Source of the DNA: Okapia johnstoni
Taxonomy: Eukaryota; Chordata; Mammalia; Artiodactyla; Giraffidae
Direction: 5' to 3'
Assembly: GCA_024291935.2 (NCBI GenBank)
Contig: CM044307.1
Span: 98,771,461-98,835,460, forward strand
DNA: 64,000 bases
Shown one piece after another: positions 45,829-57,408 of this stretch. The position numbers and the translations under genes were made by a program. Position 1 is the first letter of the stretch; each line of letters begins with the position of its first letter. The notes under the pieces are model-generated. The model was not told the DNA's origin and did no database searches. It saw only the letters and a program-made list of their open reading frames with translations.

Positions 45829-46010
45829 TCAGTAGAGTAGAGGGCGGTCTCTGGCCTCCAGACGGTTCCTTCATGGCAAGGATGCCTGGTTGCTGAGGAC
45901 TGTGGACACTCCTGTTGGCTCGCTCACACGGCAGCACTTCCAGGGCTGGTCGGGCCCACGGCTGCACAGGTCAGCCCTCTGTCTCTAGATGATTCCTCCT
46001 GCGCTGCCTA
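45829..46010. other. G+C-richer island in intron
   Basis: This patch has more G+C and several CpG sites (for example ggcggtc, agacggttc, gctcgctcacacgg, gtcgggcccacgg) than the surrounding DNA. A minus-strand open frame of 112 codons (45629-45967) crosses it, but I recognise no domain. It could be an old repeat, a regulatory site or an exon of unknown type. Confidence 0.35.
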
Positions 46011-46664
46011 GTTCTGCTGTGCTTGCACATTTAATTTATTTGTATTTTAAGAAACAAGATGATTTATTTTTTTCTCGTTATAGCTCATGCTCCAAGTTTT
46101 ATAGTGAAGCCATTAATAGTTGCTTTAATTGTTTTTGTCTTTGTGACAGCAGCAGTGTAAAGAATATTGTAATAATCTCTGAATTTTAACTTTTTCTCTG
46201 CTGGCTGAAGACTCACATTTTCAGTAGCATACATTTCTTTCCCTTGAGTAACAATTTATAGAAATGTGACAGTGTAATACCACAATTTATTATTTTAGTT
46301 TGTGCTTTACAAAGTCTTTAAAGAATTATATGTAATGTTTTAAGCTATGAAATTACCAGAATTTCTGGTGTAAATTATATGTGATTAAATGTAATTCAAA
46401 ATCTCATCCAACTTTTAAATTGTTCTTCTACAGGTGTCACTATTGAGTGAATACTTGATGCCAATTTGCTAAATGCAGTCTTCTTAGCTTCTTCCTTTCC
46501 AGTGTTGTAGATATTTTTTCTTTCCTGTAATAAAAATGAAGGTGCTTAATATATTGCTTATGGAAACATACAATCAATAGGTATGTCATTAATTTGTAAA
46601 AAAACTAATTGCTCTATAATTGGTATTTATGCTATCATGTCTCCAGGAATTACCCTCAATCTTG

Positions 46665-46850
46665 AATTTAAAATACCAGATGGCATAGTTAAAAGAACAT
46701 CAAATTAGGAGCTCAAAGATTTGAATTAAACTTCTGATAGATTTTGAAAGAATAATTATTTAAACTCTCTCAACTTCAATCTCTGTATCTGTAAAAAATA
46801 AAAGAGAACTGAGCACAACAGATCTTGATAAAGCTTTTCTAAGGGTAATA
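46665..46850 (+). repeat. MIR SINE, weak
   Basis: The block agaacatcaaattaggagctcaaag, ttatttaaactctctcaacttcaatctctgtatctgtaaaaaat fits a diverged sense MIR. Confidence 0.5.
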
Positions 46851-46950
46851 TTTTTGCTATGTATTCCTTTTATTCTTCTTCGTGATTTTTGTCCTATCAG
46901 TTATTACATTTCTCTTTTTATTCAATCTGTCTCTTCAATGGATTTTTTTG

Positions 46951-47168
46951 GACCAGTATTTTTCAAACTCATCACATTTTGGACCTGATGATTCTGTGAT
47001 GTGGGGGAGCAGTCTTACTATCATGGGACATTTAGTGTAATTTAGGCCTTTCTCTACTGCATGCTAGTAGCATCCTCCAGTTGTGACAACCAGAAATGTC
47101 TCCAAATGTTGTGAAAAGTACCTGTGGGGAAGGAGAAATCAAACTCAGTTAAGAAGCACTGCTTTAGA
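46951..47168 (-). mobile_element. MER20 hAT-type DNA transposon relic, antisense
   Basis: The copy runs accagtatttttcaaactcatcac, ttttggacctgatgattctgtgatgtggggg, ctagtagcatcctccagttgtgacaaccagaaatgtctcc and ends gttaagaagcactgcttt. It spans nearly the full element of about 220 bases, with imperfect terminal repeats at both ends. Confidence 0.8.
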
Positions 47169-47494
47169 ATCAGCTTCTGAAACTGCTCAGGTCTTTACTA
47201 TATAATAATAATAACCACTATTATTATTAATCTTTTAAATGTTAAATATATTCATTAATTTTAACATTTAATATTTAATGATTATTCTTTGCAGATACAC
47301 TTCTTTAAAGAGTAGTTTGTGTTCATTGCCACTATTCCAAGCTTTACATTTGCTTTACTTTTCTTGATTTCTGACTTTTGTTTTCTGAGAAGTTACTAAT
47401 GGCTTTTAAAAAGAGATCACATTTACTTCTTATTTTCATCCTGTTTGTACCATTTAACATCTGCTGACCCCAATTCTCAATTTAGAATATGCCA

Positions 47495-47680
47495 GTATTC
47501 ACTAATGAAATGACCCTGGCAAGTCAATTAATACTTAATTCTCAGCTTCTTAATCTGTAAAATGGGGACAATAATATAAACTAACCACATAAAATTGCTC
47601 TGAAGAATAAATGAAATATTGCCTATAAACTGTGTGCCACCATACATAGTTGGTGGTCAACTTATTACTATTATAATGCT
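47495..47680 (+). repeat. MIR SINE
   Basis: The copy shows accctggcaagtcaattaatact, attctcagcttcttaatctgtaaaatggggac, ataaaattgctctgaagaataaatgaaat and a gttggtggtcaacttattactatta end, in sense MIR order. Confidence 0.8.
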
Positions 47681-47769
47681 ATAAAATATGTAATACTTTA
47701 AAGATTAGCAATATTAAGTATTGTTAGTAGAACAAAGGAAATAGTGATTAATTTCCATGCATGAGTAAA

Positions 47770-48130
47770 GTAACATTTCAACCATGTTTTGAAGGCTAAA
47801 TTTGTTTAGTCAAATAAATACAGAATAAAGAACATTTTAGAAAGAATAGCATCTACCAAGGTATGAAATACTGTGCTGTGGTTAGAAAACTATAGATTAT
47901 TCAGCAATCCTAAAACATAGATTAGAGAGATGTAGTTGAGATGAGGAAATAGGAAGGTGACATTAAATGCCCAATAAGTAGTTTGTACTTATTCTGTAGA
48001 GGATAGGGGGAGGATATCAAAGAGACACGATTAAGTCTATATGTTAGAAAGATGAGGATAAAATAAAATATGGAAATATCCAGTAGAAAGAGAGTTTGGA
48101 AATACAGAAGTTTAGGAGTGTGTAATGGAG
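47770..48130 (+). repeat. Ancient interspersed repeat, family uncertain
   Basis: Sequence with acatttcaaccatgttttgaaggctaaat, agtttgtacttattctgtagaggata and tatgttagaaagatga resembles a widespread old mammalian repeat (tgagttttgaaggatgaat ... actttatcctgtaggcaatgg ... tagaaagatcact). I cannot name it safely. Confidence 0.4.
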
Positions 48131-48339
48131 CAAACTTTTGTCTAAAATAACCCTCTCAAGAGTAATGGTAGAGGGACAAGTCTAGTGAAATAAACTATAG
48201 CTTTTTGAATCAATGTACTAATTATCAACAAAACACAAAATTCTGTGTTTTGAAGTATAAGTACATTTTAATTTAAACAAAAATTTACAGTTTATTTGGA
48301 AATGGTAATTTGTGAATTTGGCAGCAAGTAGCAGTTAAA

Positions 48340-48515
48340 ACTAATGATAATTATTAATACTTTCTGAGTACCTACGACATGCTGGATGCTATACCCAATT
48401 TATTATTATTACAATTAAATATATGTAGAAACTGAGCTCAGAGAGGTGTCAAAATAGAGCAGGAATGACAACCTAGGTCTATATGACCCTTAAGTCCTTA
48501 CTTTTCAACCTCCCT
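48340..48515 (-). repeat. MIR SINE, antisense
   Basis: The copy reads actttctgagtacctacgacatgctggatgctatac, then tatgtagaaactgagctcagagagg and aatgacaacctaggtctatatgac, in antisense MIR order. Confidence 0.8.
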
Positions 48516-49189
48516 CTCTGTCTCTCTCTGATAACAATTTATAAATCACAGTCAAAATCAATCTTATTATTTCTTCTTTTTGTTGCTTCAATCGCATAAT
48601 GGGAAAACATAGAAAACTGTGGATTCTTGCAGGAGGGCTGAATTAAGTTTTGACAGTTTTCACTTTGAACTCTTCGTCCTCCCACTGTTGCTCCACCTGT
48701 GGTCTGAGAAATGCTTTACTTTGGATTCCTGGTCATTAGAGCCAATAGAGAAGTTCAATATCTGTGGGCGAGATCATTAATTGAACGCATGGCAGGATTT
48801 CTCCACTGTTCCCAGTATATGGAATGATTTGTTAAAAAGTGTTACAAGTCTGCCTGGAGATGGGAAGACGGTGGCAAAAAATTTACCTGTTTCCCCATAA
48901 GATAAGATGATACAGTCTCCATCAAAGAGAAAAACCAAACAAAGAGACAAAAGCAGCAGGCTTTTTGCTGTATTTTGATGTCTTACAGGACTCTTGTAGA
49001 AGTGACAACCTGTGGGGTGTCAGGTTCACAATTTCCCATCATGACATGTGTTAGAGTAAGTTTTGTAAACAATCAAAATGTCATTTGGTTAGTTAAGGTA
49101 ATGCTAAATTCTCTAACCGGTAAACTCAAGGGCTCGGTGGCTTAACACAGGAGGAGGTTATTTTTCAGTCTTTTGGTTGTTCTGTAATA

Positions 49190-49403
49190 TTGGGGTTTGA
49201 CAAACTGTGGTACCTAGGTCAAATCTGGGTTGGCACTCAATTTTAGTAAGTAGAGTTTTACTGGGATGCAGCTATCACATTTGTTTCTATGTTGTCAATG
49301 GTTGCTTTTGTGCAGTGAGACTAGAGTAGAGTAGTTATAATAGAGACAGTATGGCCTTAAATACTTACTGTCCGATCCTTTATAGAAAGTTTGCTGACAT
49401 AGG
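49190..49403. mobile_element. hAT-Charlie-like non-autonomous DNA transposon
   Basis: The copy starts gtttgacaaactgtggtacctaggtcaaatc, passes agagttttactgggatgcagc, caatggttgcttttgtgc and gtagttataatagagacagtatggcc, and ends ctttatagaaagtttgctgaca. The ends, tttgacaaact and agtttgctgaca, are imperfect inverted repeats. The family is common in mammals, but I am not sure of its name. Confidence 0.65.
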
Positions 49404-49429
49404 TTTATGCTAACTCAGGAAGTCCTTTT

Positions 49430-50570
49430 TTTTTTTTTAGCTTGTGGTTGTACCATCCTACCTTTAGCTAACCATCAGTGAAAGAAAGAAAATAGAGGAT
49501 TGTGTAAGAGACTTAGAAATTCCACATAACTCACTTCCACTTAGTTCTGTTGGCCAGAACCCTATCACAGGCTACCTAATTGCAGGAAAGGCCAGGAAAT
49601 ATAGCCTAGCCATGCATCTGGAAATGGTTTGTGAACTATTAGCCAGAATTTAGTTAGCCCACGACTGCCTAATTAGTCAGATGTTCAGAATCAGCCAAAA
49701 TTTGCCATATTAGAAATATTCTAAGGTGCCCAGAAGTGGTTTCTAGATTGTCCAAAAGTTCTCGATATAAGGACATGTCTTTAAGTGCAAAATATTGAAT
49801 GAGTGGAGGACCATAATTATATTCAAATTACTAAATGTACAGAAAGAAAATACCTTGTATTTAATTCTTCTTTTAAAAAATAGACCAGGCCCATGTACAC
49901 AAATGCACCATGTATTAATAGTAACAGCGGCATCATGACTCTGCAGGCTGCTTCCTGCTTGATGATTTTGCTACCCATCTTTAGTTTCTCCTGTTTGAAC
50001 CGGCTGATCCAAGCTCACATCCTGAAGGCAACTCTCTCTTGATCCTGTGCCCTTGTTTCTACTTGCTTTACTGCTCAGCTTGTAGCATTTTCCTCTTGCT
50101 GGATTTGGAAGCTCTCCATCAAGCTGGGAGCCAGAGGACCAAAAAAGTGTCAGATCTGAATTCTAGAAGTGAAATGTAGAGTCGGGCTGGAGTCAAGAAG
50201 GGAGTCAGGAGCAGGAAGGAGGCGTTTGGTGGCTTCTAGATGTCAAAGGCGTGGCTGCATAGTTGTGTGAGGGAATGTCTGCTCTCTCGACCTGAAGACA
50301 CCACCTAGCTCTGTAGGCACATTACACATTGGCTCCAAAGTAGAGCTAGTGGCAATGGATGAATGCGTCATTGACAAATCCACTGCTAGCATTGGAAGAA
50401 GCAACTCATATTGCAGTCCTTTCAGACCTTGGTGAGCAAATACAAAGAACAGTGCATAAAACGACCTCTGTTCAAATGCAACATAAGTTTCTAAATGACT
50501 GAATTGGTCTTTAGATTTAGTTGTACATCTGGGACTATCTATTGGGGTTTCAACTTCTCTTTGTCAGTGT
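49430..50570. other. Unassigned intron stretch
   Basis: No exon or young repeat is recognised. A slightly G+C-richer zone lies at 49920-50420, without a supported open frame. Confidence 0.4.
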
Positions 50571-50583
50571 TAACTGTTTAGCT

Positions 50584-50636
50584 TTAGCGTGGATCAATTT
50601 TTATTTTATTTTATTTTTTTTAGCATGGATCAATTT
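50584..50636 (-). mobile_element. Poly(T)-only retro-insertion with 17-bp direct repeats
   Basis: The 17-base block ttagcgtggatcaattt (50584-50600) recurs as ttagcatggatcaattt (50620-50636) with one mismatch. Between them is a pure T/A run of ttatttta type. This is the shape of an L1-driven insertion truncated down to its tail, in antisense. Confidence 0.65.
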
Positions 50637-51143
50637 AAATTGCTCAGCTTTTAGACTTTGAAAAATATGCAGGTAATAGGTATTTCTCTTTACTGCCCCT
50701 GAATGCTTACATTGTTAATCTTGCTGTGCCTTTCTGTTTGGGGCCATTTTTTGCATTTCTACAGAGCAATATTTTTGCCAGAATCATTTATATTATTATT
50801 TTGACCCATATACCTTTCTGGATTCTGTTTTACATTTCCTTTCTCTTCAAACCATCTGCTTTTTATAGCTGTTTTTTCCTTCCTTTGGCTGGCTTTTTGA
50901 TATCCACACTTGTGTGTTGCCTTCTTCCATTGAACACAGGGTTATCATCTCCAACAATATGTTCTCTCTGCTCTTTTCCTCTGATTCAAGCTAAATCTAT
51001 TGTATTCTAAAACAAGGTTGCTATTTCACAAAGTAAATCCCTCCAAGTTCTACTTCTGTGTCTATGTCATGGTCCTGGGTGACTTTTCCTGTATCTATTA
51101 ATTAGTCCATCATCAACTATTTATACTTACTATGTAAAAAGAA

Positions 51144-51157
51144 GTGTGTGTGTGTGT
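51144..51157. repeat. (GT)7 short microsatellite
   Basis: A short GT run lies in A+T-rich intron sequence. It is too short to be notably variable. Confidence 0.9.
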
Positions 51158-51374
51158 TTGAAAGCTCACTTTAACATGATGGGCTTTGTGGGAAATATGC
51201 TAGCAACAACTATGAGTCTTTAGGAATTTATATTTATTATTGAGAGCAACATTAAATTCTTCTTTGGTATTACTTAGAAATATCAGAAACAATTATACTG
51301 ATAATTCAGGTTTCCAATAATCATAATATTTATTATACATTTGAAGTATTTTTTTGTTAATTTCAAACAGTTTA

Positions 51375-51470
51375 TTCTCTTCAATTGTGACAATCAAAAA
51401 ATGTCTCCAGACATTGTCTGTCCCCTTGTTGGGGGAGAAATTGCCTTCAGTTTAGTACCGCCAGTTTAAA
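51375..51470 (-). mobile_element. MER20 fragment, antisense
   Basis: The fragment attgtgacaatcaaaaaatgtctccagacattgtctgtccccttgttgggggagaaattgcc is a second MER20 piece, covering its right half only. Confidence 0.75.
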
Positions 51471-52698
51471 TCCTGTCTCTCTTGAAGAAAAAATGCTTTA
51501 GTAGAATTAAAAAAAAAAAAATGCAACATAACTTCAAAACATGTGCAAATAGAATAGGATCATAAGAAAGAACAATAGAATAAGATGAAGCTAGAGGAAA
51601 GACTGGTGTATAAAATTTATTCTGTGATGTTTTGTGTAGTTGCTAAAGGTCACTTACACATTTAGATCTGAGCTTTGAAGCTGCTGATACGTGAAGGTTA
51701 AAGCAATTGATGTTTTTATCAATGCCCAAAGCATGAGCTAATATTTCCTTAGGAGATTGACATCTTTGTCTGCTCTTTGGTGTGCAAGAAATATTTTGTA
51801 GGGGCATAGGGAGAGCTTACTGTATAATTTAAATAACAATTTTCTTGATACCATTTTTATTCCAAATTTTACTTATTGTTTTACCCCCTTCTCCTTACCT
51901 TCTATAAGGAACCATTAAAATGAAAAAAATTCAGTCCACATAGGTGAACAGCTGTACTGGTTTTCCCAGAACTGTCCTGATTTTAGCTCTGAAAGTTTTT
52001 ATTTGGGGAATCTCTCAGTCCAGGGCACACTGGAATGGTGGGTCACCCTAATTCTGAATCCAATGTTCTTATTTTTCTCTTTACTTTTATTTCACTTATA
52101 TCTCATTATTAATTATAATTTGGTAGTAGTTGAAAATGTATTTTATACTTACTGATTTTAAAATATCACCTTTTTTAATTAAGGATTTGTTGTCAGACTC
52201 AGTTCTCTAGTAAACTTTGACTGACCATGCCCTTTCTTGAATGCCAGTTATTCGGATTAGAAGTAGTTTCTGTGGAGGTTTCAGTTGTTCAAAGAATGAG
52301 TCTTTTGTTTTGAGGTTCAGGTATTTACATCTGCTCCTTCTTATCTCTGCCATTTTCGCTAGTGTTGGCAATAGTGAATGCCCTGTTATTTCGTTTTGTG
52401 TGAAAGACTTAGAGTTGTCAGTAAAACATACATAGTTCCCTGTGTTTATCAGGTGGTTTCCAACATAAGTTCCATAGTTGTGAGTTGAATTTGGAACTAT
52501 CTTGAGGTTAATTTGTTTTCTCTCCACACTCAGAAAAACAGGACTTTTCGATTTACTTCAGCAGTGTCCTTCTCCATAAGACAGACAGGATGTGGTCTGG
52601 GAGAAAGTCCACACTTTTAACAATAGCCCATTGACAAAAACTTGGGGAAGTACAGAGAGGAAGAGAGCATCTGTCTACACCCAGAATTATCAGAAGCA

Positions 52699-52737
<39 letters not shown>
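52699..52737. repeat. Compound (TG)11(AG)n microsatellite
   Basis: A TG run (52699-52720) passes directly into an AG run (52721-52737). The two parts share the usual pattern of a purine-pyrimidine switch. Confidence 0.97.
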
Positions 52738-52849
52738 ATCTTAGGTTTCAGAAAAACGTCTTTTAAGGTCACCCGTTTTCACTCTCTGTTTTTATTGGAT
52801 GAGGAAGATTGCCTTCAAGATAACACAGCATTTTAAATTCAGGGGAGGA

Positions 52850-54590
52850 ATTGCATCACACTTTGTCTAGTTATCCCAGGCAGAAAATTAATTCCCTCAG
52901 GCAGTAAACACATTTCGTTTAGCTCTTTTGTCTGGTGTGTGTGAGGCAAGCTGAGAGAATTTAAAAAGCAAGAAGATAAAATCCAACTGAAAGATAAGAC
53001 TGCAGAGGTTTCAGCAAGAAAGAAATCCTTTTAGGCCAAGAGTGGGCCAGGTGCCGCCAACTATCGACAACTCATTCTGGGTGCAATTTGAGAAAAGAGG
53101 CTGCATGCAGTAAGGGTATCACACGCACTGATTCATCCCTTTCTCTTCTGCAGCCTTGGTCAAACAGTCATTAAATTTTTAATTAAATTTAATTTTTTGA
53201 GGAGTTACAGGAAAATCTCAGACATCATATCCCTGTGTTCGTTCTGTTGCATTCATAGTTTGTTTTGCCTTCCAGAGGATAGTTCCTGTCTGTATCCACC
53301 CCCTCACAATGGTGACTTGTATGAACACATTCAGTTGGAGCAGCTGCCATTGAGTTGAAAGAGTTAGACTGAGTCCCAATGTCTGCCTTGTCTTTTGTTT
53401 TCTTCTTTTCAAGTGTGGCTGTGTAAAACTTTTGTCCACATGTCTTACCACCTGGATCCTCTGGTGAATGTGTTGCTCCTCTCCAAAGGACTCGGCCATT
53501 GATACTTCCTGTTGTATAGTGGGCTTCCATTTACAGGACATCTATAAAACCACCACATGAATTAGTCATAATAGCAAAAATGACGTTCTAATAAATATAG
53601 TAAAACTTCAGAGGACATTCTTGAGCCAGGAGAAAGTCCCCCAAACAGATGAGTGAGACATAAGTCAACGTGCGGGTCGTATACTCTCTACCAGAAAACA
53701 GCACTTGGATTTCCTGGCAATGCAATTATGTAATAACTGTGGTTTCTTTCTGTAAACTGTGTCTCAGACAGGGAGGAAGAAGGAACCAACTGGATTGTGT
53801 AACTTTATAAATAGAAACAGCCATGTTAAAATAACAGGACTGCTCTGAGTAAAGCCTATGAATGTTGCTACTAGCTGCAAAGCTGGGCTGCTGAATGAAT
53901 ATAAAATCCATTCTGTGGAGTATATCTCAGGTTTGCCCAAGAATGCTTAATGGGAAAAGTCAGTGAGAAGTCCTTACCCTCCTTCCATTGTATGCCAAGT
54001 ATTTTAGTTCAAGTAAATGAAAACTTTTCTCTGCTAGAAATAGTCAAGTTGGAGACATATAGGAACTTTGTCCTCCAGTATGAAAAGTAAATAATGAGCT
54101 CACACCATTTTTAATACAGCACATAATTTGCTAAACACTTGGAAGAGTTTATCCTGGCAGTGGTATAAAGGATAAAAAGGTACCTATCATCTTATCTATT
54201 GAACAAAATGCGTGCTGCTTTTGCCATATGTTTCTGGAACACTAGATGATTTAAACTTTATTGCTGTTCTTTATTTTAGAGGGCAGAACCCAGGTAAATA
54301 GAGATAAATTTCTTTAATAAAGACTGAACCATCAGTCTTCTCAGCATGATGCCATTTGATTGGATATATGTTCCAAAAAAGAGACTGTGCTATGTTTGCC
54401 AGTTTGCTGAGGTTTATAGATCTTAAGTTTTGACTCTCTCAGGAATGACTGTACAATAGCAGTATTTTCTGTGATTTTTGTGACTATAAAAGTGATACTA
54501 GTCCTTCCTAGATGCTGTTGACCAATTAATCTTCTGCAGCACATCTGGGAATCTTGGCATTCATTCAAAGTTCTCCCTTATCTGATTGAA
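52850..54590. other. Unassigned intron stretch
   Basis: No repeat is recognised. On the minus strand, 53218-53541 is open in two frames at once (107 and 101 codons), which is unusual for this composition, but I recognise no domain in either. Confidence 0.4.
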
Positions 54591-54599
54591 ATGAAATTT

Positions 54600-54725
54600 C
54601 TCATTTAAACTCTAACTTTAAGGAGAGTCCTGTTTGATTCATGTTTATATCCCCTGAGATTCCTAATATAACATCTTGCATGCAGTAAGATTTAGAACAT
54701 ATTTTTGAGTTAAAAAATTAATAAT
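54600..54725 (+). repeat. L2 LINE 3' fragment
   Basis: The block tttgattcatgtttatatcccctgag, taacatcttgcatgcagtaag and aacatatttttgagttaa matches the diverged L2 3' end. Confidence 0.6.
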
Positions 54726-54968
54726 GGTTTTTATAATTTGCCTTGTGATGGTTTTGTTTCAAAAAGAGCTACTGTAGAGTATTCATGTTGCTTGGATATA
54801 AATATTGGCTCTACTGTTTTGGTATATTTCTGCTATTTTAGTGACTGAAGATCAAAATCTTCTTAATTCTGGCTTTAGTATAGTGTTCTAGTCCATCTTG
54901 AATGACTGTATCCCAATTCAGTGGTGGCTTCATAAGTCTCTATATCATCATATGTATCATATGAATAG

Positions 54969-55175
54969 GACTTCCCTGGTGGCTCAGATGGTAAAGAATC
55001 TGCCTACAGTGTAGGAGACCTGGGTTCGATCCCTGAGTCAGGAAAATCTGCTGGAGATGGAATGGCAATCCAGTCTAGTATTCTTGCCTGGAGAATTTCA
55101 TGGGCAGAAGTTCCTGGCAGGGTATAATCCATGGGGTCTCAGAGTTGGACATGACTGAGCGACTAACACACACAC
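54969..55175 (+). repeat. Bov-tA SINE with 13-bp target-site duplication
   Basis: The copy starts gacttccctggtggctcagatgg, has the near-consensus tRNA B-box region gggttcgatccctgag, the ttcttgcctggagaatttcatgg block and the gagcgactaacacacacac tail. The 13 bases atcatatgaatag flank it exactly (54956-54968 and 55176-55188). Confidence 0.97.
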
Positions 55176-55189
55176 ATCATATGAATAGT

Positions 55190-56415
55190 GGAAGGCATAG
55201 TGGAGGGTCTTCTAATACAAGTTATCTGTTTTTTGCACATTGGTAAAATAGAGACCCAGCAAATTGAAATGGCCTATCTTAAAGCCATATTGTCTTAAAA
55301 AGTGAATATACAAATCTTTGACCTTAGTGTCCCAGTTGTTGTTAACTTTTATTTAGGTTGCCCTAAGAATCTTGCTTGAGGAAAATGAATATGACTTTAA
55401 CATCAAATCCAAGACTCATTGTTTCATAGGAAGCCAGTCATAGCTTTGTGCTGGAGGAACAGTGGGGAGATGGGAGATGTTCCAAGCAAACTCCAACACC
55501 TCACATTATCTTGGCATTCTTTGATTTCCTTGTCAGTTAAAACATAATTGATGAGATCACTCTATTTAGCAACAATGTCCATGCTCTATCAGCAGGGTAG
55601 GCTTATGGATGTTAACACAGTTTTCCTTGTCTGGGATGATGTATGATCTGGATCTTCCTCTAAGTAATCACAGATCCATTGTAGTGTAGTAAATTCAGCC
55701 AAGTGCATTGTAATTTATATGTTGGACTTACAAGCCTTTAAGATTCATTGCTTTCTCCAATGTGTAAGAAAATATAATTCTGCATTTTCTGTAACATATC
55801 TCTCCTTGCTTTCAAGCCTCTATTCTTGCTGATAGTGATAGAAAAGGACATTGATGATGATGGGAGAAACGTAAATTAGATCCCCCCTTTTTTGGTTTGT
55901 TTAGGAATGCCTCATTAGAGTAAATATTTATTAATTGGAAGGTCAAGCTCCTTATCAGTGCTATTTTTCTTTCTCTGTGAGGTTTCTCTCTTTTCTCATT
56001 TATTAAATGGAATCACCTGATAGATAAACACAGTATATTTAGGAAAGTTTGTGTGTCTTCAAGTTGTAGCAGGGGGAGTGGGAAAGGCTCTCAGGTTTGC
56101 TGGCAACTGTCTGGATCCTTACTGTTCTGTGCTGTGGTGACCTCACACAGCTCTGGGCTTGCTGTGCCAATCCCTGCTGAGACTTGGGCTTTACCTATTG
56201 ACTGCTAGTGACCATTGCTGATTCCTGCATCTGCCTTGCCCGAATGCCAGCTCTCTGGGCACACGGTCTTCTCCTCACGTTCACGTACGCTCACTGGGTG
56301 GAGAAACTCTGGATTCAGTGCACATCAGGAATGCTGTTTCAAACTATCTGCCTAACTGTTTCCTATTGCCATTTTCCCTGTATTTTCAGTATTGATTTTG
56401 GCAAGCGGCACCTGT
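55190..56415. other. Unassigned intron stretch
   Basis: I see no gene or recognised repeat in this stretch. Its right end, 56060-56300, is less A+T-rich, and a 164-codon + frame (56208-56702) runs from it through the SINEs, so that frame is not evidence for a gene. Confidence 0.4.
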
Positions 56416-56418
56416 GTT

Positions 56419-56622
56419 TAGGGCTTTCCAGGTGGCTAGTGGTAAAGAATCCACCTGCCAGTGCAGGAGACACAGAAAACACAGGTTTGATCCCTGGGTC
56501 TGGTAGATCCCCTGGAGGAGGAAATGGCAACCCACTCCAGTTTTCTTGCCTGGCAAATCCCATGGACAGAGGAGTCCTGGGGTCGCAAAGAGCTGAACAG
56601 CGTTTAGCGGCTGAGCGCGGGC
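56419..56622 (+). repeat. Bov-tA SINE
   Basis: The copy starts agggctttccaggtggctagtgg, has cctgccagtgcaggagacac, gtttgatccctgggtc and cactccagttttcttgcctggc, and ends with a diverged gcgtttagcggctgagcg tail. It is followed closely by an antisense copy. Confidence 0.92.
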
Positions 56623-56647
56623 ACCCTGCGTTTTGGCCCTGTGTGCG

Positions 56648-56857
56648 TGTATCCTCAGGTGCTTCAGCGATGTCCAACTCTTTGCAACCCTATGAACCAT
56701 AACCCTCCAGGCTCCTCTCTCCATGGGATTCTCCAGGCAAGAATACTGGAGTGAGTTGTTATGGCCTCTTCCAGGGGATCTTCCGGACACGGGGATCAAA
56801 GCCAAGTCTCTTACATCCCTGTACTGGCCGGCAGATTATTTACCACTAGCGCCACCT
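56648..56857 (-). repeat. Bov-tA SINE, antisense
   Basis: The copy begins atcctcaggtgcttcagcgatgtccaac, contains tccatgggattctccaggcaag, a gggatcttccggacacggggatc block and ends atttaccactagcgccacc, the reverse of the tRNA-like head. Confidence 0.92.
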
Positions 56858-57408
56858 TCCAGCTACCACATAGGAAGTGGGATCAAGTTCTCTTAGCGTT
56901 CCCTCTAACCTACCGCCTGTCTGGGAACTGTTCTTATCCAACCGTCAATCCTGAGAATGTTCTCCAGGGTCTGGAGTCATGGGCTCCTATGTCTTATTTG
57001 GACTTATGGACTTCTGGTGTCTTATTTTAGACATACCCCTTGTGAATCTCCTTGCTTCCTTCCTGCTATTTGAACTTCCAAAAATTCTCACGTGACACTA
57101 GGTCTTTCTGAAAATACCTCCTGCATCCTCTGAATTGTGTTTCTTATGAACTCTGTGCTCAGGTTTTCCATTTGCTCGGTAAAAGGAAATTTAGCCGTCT
57201 TGAAAATACTTTCTCATTCAGTGAATCCTAACTTTTCAAAACTCAAAACTTTAGTTCCTTGTTGTATGCTGAATTCTGTCCTCTTGAAGTTATAAATATC
57301 ATTGTTACTTAAAAAATATTTGAAATACAGTATTGAGGAATTCAGTTACTGTATTTGTTTCCTAGAATGTTCAGAACATTTTCTAATTCTAGCCTCAATA
57401 TCTTGAAT

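Noticed and set aside
45629..45967. 112-codon minus-strand frame as a gene
   Set aside because: No recognised domain or exon signals; reported only as a G+C-rich patch worth checking.
55010..55040. tRNA-like promoter box as a possible tRNA gene
   Set aside because: It belongs to the tRNA-derived head of a Bov-tA SINE; no cloverleaf of a functional tRNA can be made from it.
56208..56805. Overlapping 164- and 139-codon frames
   Set aside because: They run across two Bov-tA copies in opposite orientations; the translated GLIPGSGRSPGGGNGNPLQ-type text is the usual SINE reading.
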